Assembly (NCBI GenBank): GCA_047602125.1 | Contig: JASGIB010000001.1 | Coordinates: forward strand, 1,736,001-1,800,000 | DNA: 64,000 nt | Direction of reading: 5' to 3' | Origin: Pseudoluteimonas sp047602125 | Lineage (GTDB): Bacteria > Pseudomonadota > Gammaproteobacteria > Xanthomonadales > Xanthomonadaceae | In this document: piece by piece, positions 58,877 to 64,000 of the stretch | Layout of the letters: each line of letters begins with the position of its first letter | Numbering within the stretch: position 1 is the stretch's first letter | Translations under genes and position numbers: made by a program | Notes under the pieces: generated by a model | The model's database searches: none | Seen by the model: only the letters and a program-made list of their open reading frames with translations | Told to the model about the DNA's origin: nothing

Positions 58877-59269
58877 TCAGAAAAGCTGGAATTGCTCCGG
58901 ATTTTGGGGTTTCTCCCGCTTCTTCCGGTTCTCGAAACGGATGATTCCCGCGTACTGCTTGTCGGTGAAGTAAAGCACGTAAACCTTGCCGCCGCCGGGC
59001 AGTACCGCCTGCACCCGGCGAGTGGTGGTATCGGCCTGTTCCCGCCCTTCGACGAAGCGCAGGTACACCGAGTACTGGCAGCGTTCGAATCCCAAGTCCA
59101 ACAGGTCATTGCGAAAGCCATTGGCCGCCTTGACGGCCTCATCGGTATCCACCGGCAAATCGAACATGACCAGGACCCACATCAGCCGATACCCGCTCAA
59201 TGGCCGGCTGGGCAGGCGCGGACCGTTAGGCTTCGTCTTCAACGGACGGTATCGCTTCGTCCGCGGCAT
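58877..59269 (-). CDS. cas2: CRISPR-associated endoribonuclease-fold protein Cas2
   Basis: 130 aa from the ATG at 59269, overlapping the end of cas1 by 44 bases; longer starts are possible. WVLVMFDLPVDTDEAVKAAN carries the ferredoxin-fold first strand with the usual Asp (FDLP), and ERCQYSVYLRFVEGR and KVYVLYFTDKQYAGI follow as in type II Cas2. It bridges two Cas1 dimers in spacer acquisition. The first 25 residues are Arg/Lys/Pro-rich and may not be native if translation starts later. Confidence 0.92.
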   Translation of the reverse strand: MPRTKRYRPLKTKPNGPRLPSRPLSGYRLMWVLVMFDLPVDTDEAVKAANGFRNDLLDLGFERCQYSVYLRFVEGREQADTTTRRVQAVLPGGGKVYVLYFTDKQYAGIIRFENRKKREKPQNPEQFQLF

Positions 59270-60207
59270 CCTCTTCCTCGTCTTCGGATACGGTCTTTTG
59301 CCCCAGCCAAGCGGAAATGCTTTCCATACGATCATACGGCAAGGCCAAGTTCTTGCGCTGTTTCTCGAACACTTGTGCCAGCGACAGGCATAGCCGTTCG
59401 ATGGCCACGGAAACCGGGCTAAGGCCTTCTTCGGTTTGCACGCCGCGCGCCATCATCAATCCCAATTCGCGCTTGTTCGCCATATCCACGTCGTAGCGGC
59501 CTATGTCGGCCAGTTGCCGAACCTGCGCGTCGACCAAAGGACGGAAAGGTTCCATCAAGTCATCGACCAGCCGCATGGCGTTGGCATCGTTGGCGTGGTG
59601 CAGCGGCAGGCCGGGATGCAGGCCCGTGGCCAGCAGGTGCCGCGCCACGGTGGCGCGCAAGATAGTGTAGCCGTAGTTCAGCAGGGCATTGATGCCCTCG
59701 CCATCCTGGTCGCGGCGGAAATCCTTGCCGAACAGCAGGCTCCAATAGCGACGCGCGCCGACGCCTTCCATGTTGCGCGCATCGCCGGAGGCCACCTTCG
59801 GAATCAATGCCCGTAACGGCGGTTCCGGCAACCCGTAGGCGCCGAGCGTCGCTGCCTGCATACCGAGCTTGCTGCGCACGATTTCCTGCCACAGTCGTTT
59901 CTTCGTCGGCAGCGAAGCCGCAGCCTGCGCGTCCAGCCGTGCGCCCTGCCGATGATGGCTGCACAGCACAGACGATGCCCACGGGCATGTGGTTCTTGCC
60001 GCACAGGACGATGGGGCAGCCACGCTCGGTCAGTGCCACGAGCAGGTTGTTGCTATAGACCAACCCATGGGCGTTGCAAATCAAGGCGGCCACGTCGTCC
60101 AGTGGAACTCGGCCTTGCTCGGTGTCCTTGTGCGAAACCACCAGGAATCCGCGCTCCTTGTGCAGGTAGCGCGAATCACCGGCGATTTCGACGATACGGC
60201 CTATCAT
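59226..60207 (-). pseudogene. cas1: CRISPR-associated integrase Cas1, frameshifted
   Basis: The first 80 codons from the ATG at 60207 (MIGRIVEIAGDSRYLHKERG ... CGKNHMPVGIV) match type II Cas1, then the frame changes. The rest of Cas1 lies one base over: SHHRQGARLDAQ, NMEGVGARRYW (catalytic Glu), LPLHHANDANAMRLVDDLMEPF (given as LPLHHANDANA and LVDDLMEPF; His and Asp ligands). Loss of two bases near 59958-59970, plausibly AG from CAGAGC, would explain it. The joined protein would be 327 aa. The start overlaps the cas9 stop (ATGA). Confidence 0.88.
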
Positions 60208-63200
60208 TCCTTGAAACCGGGATCGTTGACGTAGCCGAGCATATCCACGCCGACGACACGCGCGGCGACTTTGCGGAGAGGTTCGACGCCTTTGCGCATG
60301 TACGAAAAGCTGTCTTCCCTGCTGCGTTCGCGTGCATCTACATTGGCTTCATGGTGTTCAGCCATTGAAATCTGTCCGTCAGTGAACTTTGCGATTCGCA
60401 TGAATTTGAATTTCCCCTCGTGCTCGACCTTAATTATGTCGCCCTTGCGCAAGCGCATAACAAGCGGTTTGCCGTTGCGGGCCTTCTTGGCATCGAGATT
60501 GAAATCCGGGCGATTGGCGTCGTAACTGCTCACCACGTCGCCGCCCCAGCGCCCGTTTTCCTCCCGATAGATGTCGTAGCAGTAATTTCCGTCCCCTTTG
60601 ACGTAGCGATACGGCTGCTTGGTCATGCGGTCATCGATAGGAATGACAGAGAGGCGCTCTTCCATGCGCACGCTGCGAACACCGGTGCGTAGCGAATATG
60701 CATCCAAGACGGCCTTGAGTTCCTTGCCGGACAGGCCATCGATGAGCTTCGTCAATTCGTCGCGCAAAACAGGGTCGGCGACGGATCCCGCATTGCCCGA
60801 AGTCAGGCTGGTCAAAGGTTTGCGCACCGAAACCAGCATCGCGCCTTTTTTGTCCGGCTCTCCGCGCTTGCCGTAGTTGGTGTCGTTGTGCAGGCCGGCT
60901 TCGCGGCCGTGGTCCGGCTTGTGCGATACCACGATCTTGCGGATAACCGCTTCCAGCTCGTCGCGGAAGCCGACCCACGGCGGGTCCAGCGATTTCAGCA
61001 GGCGATGTTCGCCCATGTCTTCGGCGCGTCCGGCTGCCGTGGAAATCTTCTGGATCAACGAGCGGTTGCAGATGGCGATGACTGCCGCATCCACCGCATG
61101 ATGGCGATGGTCGTTGCGATTCTTGCCTAGGCGTTCCGGGTCGAGGATTTCGTTGAGGCCGTATTTTTGCCGCAGCATGGCCGTCAATCGGCCCGTTGCC
61201 ACCCAGACCTTGTTCGGCGGGCAGACGGCGGTCAGGTATTGGCGTGCTACGCGCGATAGGTAGGCCGTGTCGGTCAGGTGGCGGTCGAGGAAATCCTTCT
61301 CGCCAAGGAAATCCTGCAAGGCGTTTTCCTTGAAGCGTTTGGCCTTGTTCTTGGGTAGCCGGGAGGCGCGCTCCTCGATTTCCGTCCAGTTGTATCCAGA
61401 CGGGGAATGTCCGAATGCCTCGAACGGCGTTGAGTTCTTCTTGTCGCGATTAGCGCGGGTGATGCACAGCACCTTGTTGGCGAGGCCATCGTCCAGAGAA
61501 CGCGAGAATGGCAGAATATGGTCGACCTCGACCGATCCATCGAACAACTGCGTGATGCTCAGGTGCTGCCCGGAGTAGGCGCAGTACCTGTCGTTGGCGT
61601 CTTCTTTCCCCAATTCGTCCCACAGCATCAGGCGCTGGCGGTTTTCTCGGTTGATGCGCTGGTTCAACGAGCGCAAGCGCTCGTCGAGATTTTCGTTGCG
61701 TTTCTGGTTCTCCGCCTGCTGGCTTTCCAGATCGCGACGCTTTTGCCCGGACAGCCCGAAATCGCGTGCGAGCTCAACGATGATTTCGGTCGGCTGGCCC
61801 CAGCGGCGGATGACTTCGTTGACTAGTTTCCGCAACTGGTTCAGGCCGATGTGCACGGTCGGATTGGCCAGCTTGCCGAACTTGCGTTCATCCGGGTCCT
61901 TCGCCTTCGGCGTGGGCGAGGTGTAACTGCGCAGCAGTTCACCGTAATAGGGCAGGTGCGGCAGAATCTCTCCGGTGTAGAAGTCGGAATGGTTGTAGCC
62001 GGCCTTCAGTGCGGCCTTGTCGTAGGTGATGACTTCGGCGTCGAGAATCGGGACGATTTTCTCCAGCGCCTTGCGGCTCAGGCTACCGTAGTCCTCGGGC
62101 AGGCGGACCTTGGTGAGTTGAACGGCAACGGATTCATCGAACTTCCAGGGCGAGTCCATCAGCCGCGTTTTCAGCTCCTCGGAATCGTCGATTCTGTCGA
62201 CAAGTTCCGCCAGATCGCGCTGATTTTGGAAAGGTATATCGAACCACGCTTCGCCCAGAGCGTTTTCCGCGCCAAGCTGCGAAGCCACGATGTCGCCCTT
62301 CAAGCCCTTGCGTTTCTCGGATTCTAGGTTGAAGCGCGCGGTTCTTGGCAATTCCAGAAGTTTCTTGATTTTGGCGAACGAGCACTCACGGCTGCGGTAC
62401 AGCGCGTCGCGCAGAAGGTTGCGCTGGTCCAGTGTGAGCGGTCGTTCTTCCAGCCCTTCCACGATGCGCAGATTGTTCAGTTCCTGCAAGACGCGGAACT
62501 GCTGCTGCAACGGAGACCAGAGCGGCTCGCGGAATTCCTCGGTCTCGAAAATGCAGCGACCTGGCTGAACGGGCAACAATGGCCGCTGGAACAGCAGTGT
62601 ATCGCGCAGGTACTCGCGTGCCTCCTCCGTGCAAACGTCCGGGTGGTGAGGCGTTTGTGCCGCCCAGAGCGCATCGAATTCCGCGGCAACCATCACCCGC
62701 TGCGTGTAGAGCAAGTATTCCTTGCCATCAGCCGTGGTGCGGGCACGTACGGTTTCGCGCTGGTCGTGGCGTTTGGCGAGGAATTCGCCCATTGTGCGGC
62801 AGCCTGTCGCCTGGATGGCTTCACTAGTGCGCTGGATGGCGGAAGCGATCTTTCCGGCTTCGTTTTCGTTCTCACCCTTGGACTTGCGGCTGCTCTTGAA
62901 GCCGCGACGCTTGGCCAGATGGTAAAGCGCGCGACCCAATTCGAAGGCCGTCAAGGGTTGGTCCAGTCCTTTTCGGCGAAGTTGGTAGGGGTCGAGCGTA
63001 GACAGCTTCATTCGTTCCTCGTCGTCGATCGGCATCAGGCCGAATCGAATCAACCCGTCCATGAAACGCGCTTGCCGCTTCAACACGCGGTCGTGGCGGC
63101 GACGCATTTGCCGCGCGGCTCGACGGTCTGCTGCCAACGACGCCAGCGTCTTCGGGCTGCGGCCATCGGAGAAAATCCGCGATCCGGCGCGGATGATGCC

Positions 63201-63296
63201 GATGGGTTCGTCCTGCTCGTTGAGCCGCAGCACACACCAGCCGATGGAGTTGGTGCCGATGTCCAGGCCCAGGCGATAGCGTTGCTTGAACTTCAT
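60204..63296 (-). CDS. cas9: Type II-C Cas9 endonuclease
   Basis: 1030 aa from the ATG at 63296, chosen because AGGAGGGGGA precedes it. RuvC-I LGLDIGTNSIGW (D12), bridge helix rich in Arg (about 55-75, DRRAARQMRRRHDRVLKRQ), RuvC-II IIVELARDFG (E about 508), HNH EVDHILPFSRSLDD (His about 593) and its Asn, and RuvC-III HHAVDAAVIA (Asp about 736) are all intact. C-terminal PAM-interacting part about 850-1030 ends near RLRKGDIIKVEHEGKFKFMR. Between Cje (984) and Nme (1082) Cas9 in size. cas9-cas1-cas2 is the II-C gene set, without csn2 or cas4. Confidence 0.97.
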   Translation of the reverse strand: MKFKQRYRLGLDIGTNSIGWCVLRLNEQDEPIGIIRAGSRIFSDGRSPKTLASLAADRRAARQMRRRHDRVLKRQARFMDGLIRFGLMPIDDEERMKLSTLDPYQLRRKGLDQPLTAFELGRALYHLAKRRGFKSSRKSKGENENEAGKIASAIQRTSEAIQATGCRTMGEFLAKRHDQRETVRARTTADGKEYLLYTQRVMVAAEFDALWAAQTPHHPDVCTEEAREYLRDTLLFQRPLLPVQPGRCIFETEEFREPLWSPLQQQFRVLQELNNLRIVEGLEERPLTLDQRNLLRDALYRSRECSFAKIKKLLELPRTARFNLESEKRKGLKGDIVASQLGAENALGEAWFDIPFQNQRDLAELVDRIDDSEELKTRLMDSPWKFDESVAVQLTKVRLPEDYGSLSRKALEKIVPILDAEVITYDKAALKAGYNHSDFYTGEILPHLPYYGELLRSYTSPTPKAKDPDERKFGKLANPTVHIGLNQLRKLVNEVIRRWGQPTEIIVELARDFGLSGQKRRDLESQQAENQKRNENLDERLRSLNQRINRENRQRLMLWDELGKEDANDRYCAYSGQHLSITQLFDGSVEVDHILPFSRSLDDGLANKVLCITRANRDKKNSTPFEAFGHSPSGYNWTEIEERASRLPKNKAKRFKENALQDFLGEKDFLDRHLTDTAYLSRVARQYLTAVCPPNKVWVATGRLTAMLRQKYGLNEILDPERLGKNRNDHRHHAVDAAVIAICNRSLIQKISTAAGRAEDMGEHRLLKSLDPPWVGFRDELEAVIRKIVVSHKPDHGREAGLHNDTNYGKRGEPDKKGAMLVSVRKPLTSLTSGNAGSVADPVLRDELTKLIDGLSGKELKAVLDAYSLRTGVRSVRMEERLSVIPIDDRMTKQPYRYVKGDGNYCYDIYREENGRWGGDVVSSYDANRPDFNLDAKKARNGKPLVMRLRKGDIIKVEHEGKFKFMRIAKFTDGQISMAEHHEANVDARERSREDSFSYMRKGVEPLRKVAARVVGVDMLGYVNDPGFKE

Positions 63297-63307
63297 TCCC
63301 CCTCCTA

Positions 63308-63337
63308 TTGACGAGCCCGCATCCACGGCGCTAGTCT
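63308..63337 (+). promoter_or_regulatory. Promoter of the tracrRNA
   Basis: TTGACG (63308-63313), 18-base spacer, TAGTCT (63332-63337). Predicted start about 63344, just before the anti-repeat. The -35 lies 12 bases from the cas9 start on the other strand. Confidence 0.7.
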
Positions 63338-63343
63338 AATCAG

Positions 63344-63433
63344 ACAAAGTAGATCAGGAATTGCGCTCTTTCCGGTAACAAGCAGAAAGATGCACCAAAT
63401 CCGAGGCCCGCTCCGGCGGGCCTTGTCTTTTCT
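63344..63433 (+). ncRNA. tracrRNA
   Basis: About 90 nt. Bases 63351-63369 are an exact 19-nt complement of repeat positions 10-28; after a 2-nt mismatch CCGG (63372-63375) pairs repeat 4-7, and AAC (63377-63379) pairs GTT 1-3 past one inserted T. A linker (63380-63404, AAGCAGAAAGATGCACC and on) leads to a perfect GGCCCGC-TCCG-GCGGGCC hairpin (63405-63422) followed by TTGTCTTTTCT. The bulged duplex, linker with GAAAGATG and terminator hairpin match II-C tracrRNA design (Neisseria has AAAAGATG). Only one terminal hairpin is seen. Divergent from cas9. Confidence 0.93.
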
Positions 63434-63533
63434 ACCCGACTCCAATCTCGGCTGCTGAGACAAAGAACGCCTTCCCACGCACTCGGCACCATGGTCGCGC
63501 CCCCTGCGGTGCGCTTCTACAGGGAAGTGTGCA

Positions 63534-64000
63534 TCACACCGGCAACACCAACGACACGCACAGGCCGCCGCCGTCGCGGTTGAGCAGGGCGATGCGCCCA
63601 CCATGCGCCTCGGCGATTTCGCGCGCGAGCGCGAGGCCGAGGCCGGTGCCGTGGCGCTTGGTCGAATAGAACGGCAGCAGCGCGTTCGCCAGCACCGCTT
63701 CGTTCATGCCCTGGCCGCGATCGAGCACGTCGATGCGCCAGTGTTCGGGCAGGCGGCGCAGCGACAGCGCCACGTCCTCCGGTTTCGAGCCGGATTCGTG
63801 CGCGTTCTTGAGCAGGTTGATCAGCGCCTGTTCCAGCTGCGCGACGTTCGATCCGCGCGATCGCCGCCGGGGAATCCGGGCCGTCGTAGGCGAAGGGCAC
63901 CTGCGCGCGCAATTGCGCGACGAACCGTGGCCACGGCACCGATTCCAGCCGTGGCGCGGGCATCTTGGCGAAGCGCGCGTAATCGCGGATGAAACCCTCG
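63534..64000 (-). pseudogene. Sensor histidine kinase C-terminal part, frameshifted, 5' end outside the window
   Basis: Reading from the window end: YARFAKMPAPRLESVPWPR up to about 63848, then a one-base shift, then QLEQALINLLKNAHESG (N-box), DRGQGM (G1), STKRHGTGLGLALAREIAEAHGG (given as STKRHGTGLG and ALAREIAEAHGG; G2) to the stop at 63534. It is the ATPase domain of an NtrB/PAS-type kinase. Removing one base near 63838-63848 would restore ERAQLEQ. 63434-63533 between tracrRNA and this gene holds nothing recognised. Confidence 0.8.

Overview
The window is high-GC gammaproteobacterial chromosome of the Xanthomonadaceae/Lysobacteraceae type (Lysobacter, Luteimonas, Thermomonas or a relative). 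This rests on an AceE encoded apart from an AceF plus lipoyl-tagged Lpd pair, a complete atpIBEFHAGDC operon followed by glmU, GGAG/GTAG-type REP palindromes with a RAYT transposase, and many families common in this group (S53 and M13 peptidases, DUF3016, DUF3297, DUF1415, LytS/LytTR pair). The species cannot be named from sequence alone.

Layout. 0-8 kb: 3' end of rsgA, a QEGLA-motif (DUF1704) protein, maeB, a RAYT gene framed by REP palindromes, and aceE. 8-10.7 kb: a lower-GC insert with two divergent accessory genes, a DGQHR-domain protein and a class II Fic protein, each with its own recognisable sigma-70 promoter. 10.7-22.5 kb: GFA protein, ABC exporter, diguanylate cyclase, AcpH, LytS/LytTR two-component pair, and an operon of amidohydrolase, M19 dipeptidase and ornithine-cyclodeaminase-like protein. 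22.5-25.9 kb: a six-gene GST-TetR-VOC-VOC-VOC-SRPBCC operon behind a promoter overlapped by a perfect inverted repeat. 26-43.5 kb: secreted peptidases, a serine hydrolase, transporters, an EAL phosphodiesterase, an ECF sigma/anti-sigma pair, RNA-modification enzymes, and a broken CcdC-like membrane gene. 43.5-46.8 kb: aceF-lpd. 47-54.2 kb: the ATP synthase operon. 54.3-57.6 kb: hydrolase, GtrA, glmU.

57.8-63.5 kb holds a complete type II-C CRISPR-Cas locus: an array of 15 identical 36-bp repeats and 14 spacers, cas2, a frameshifted cas1, a compact 1030-aa cas9 with intact RuvC and HNH residues, and a clear tracrRNA (anti-repeat, linker, rho-independent terminator, its own promoter) divergent from cas9. 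The array, its terminator and the tracrRNA read on the + strand while cas9-cas1-cas2 read on the - strand. Interference parts look intact; adaptation depends on whether the cas1 frameshift is real.

The window ends in a partial, frameshifted sensor kinase. Three separate frameshifts (CcdC-like gene, cas1, terminal kinase) mean either real gene decay or residual assembly error; this should be settled before biological conclusions are drawn. All motif, promoter and hairpin calls were made by eye; no database search was run.
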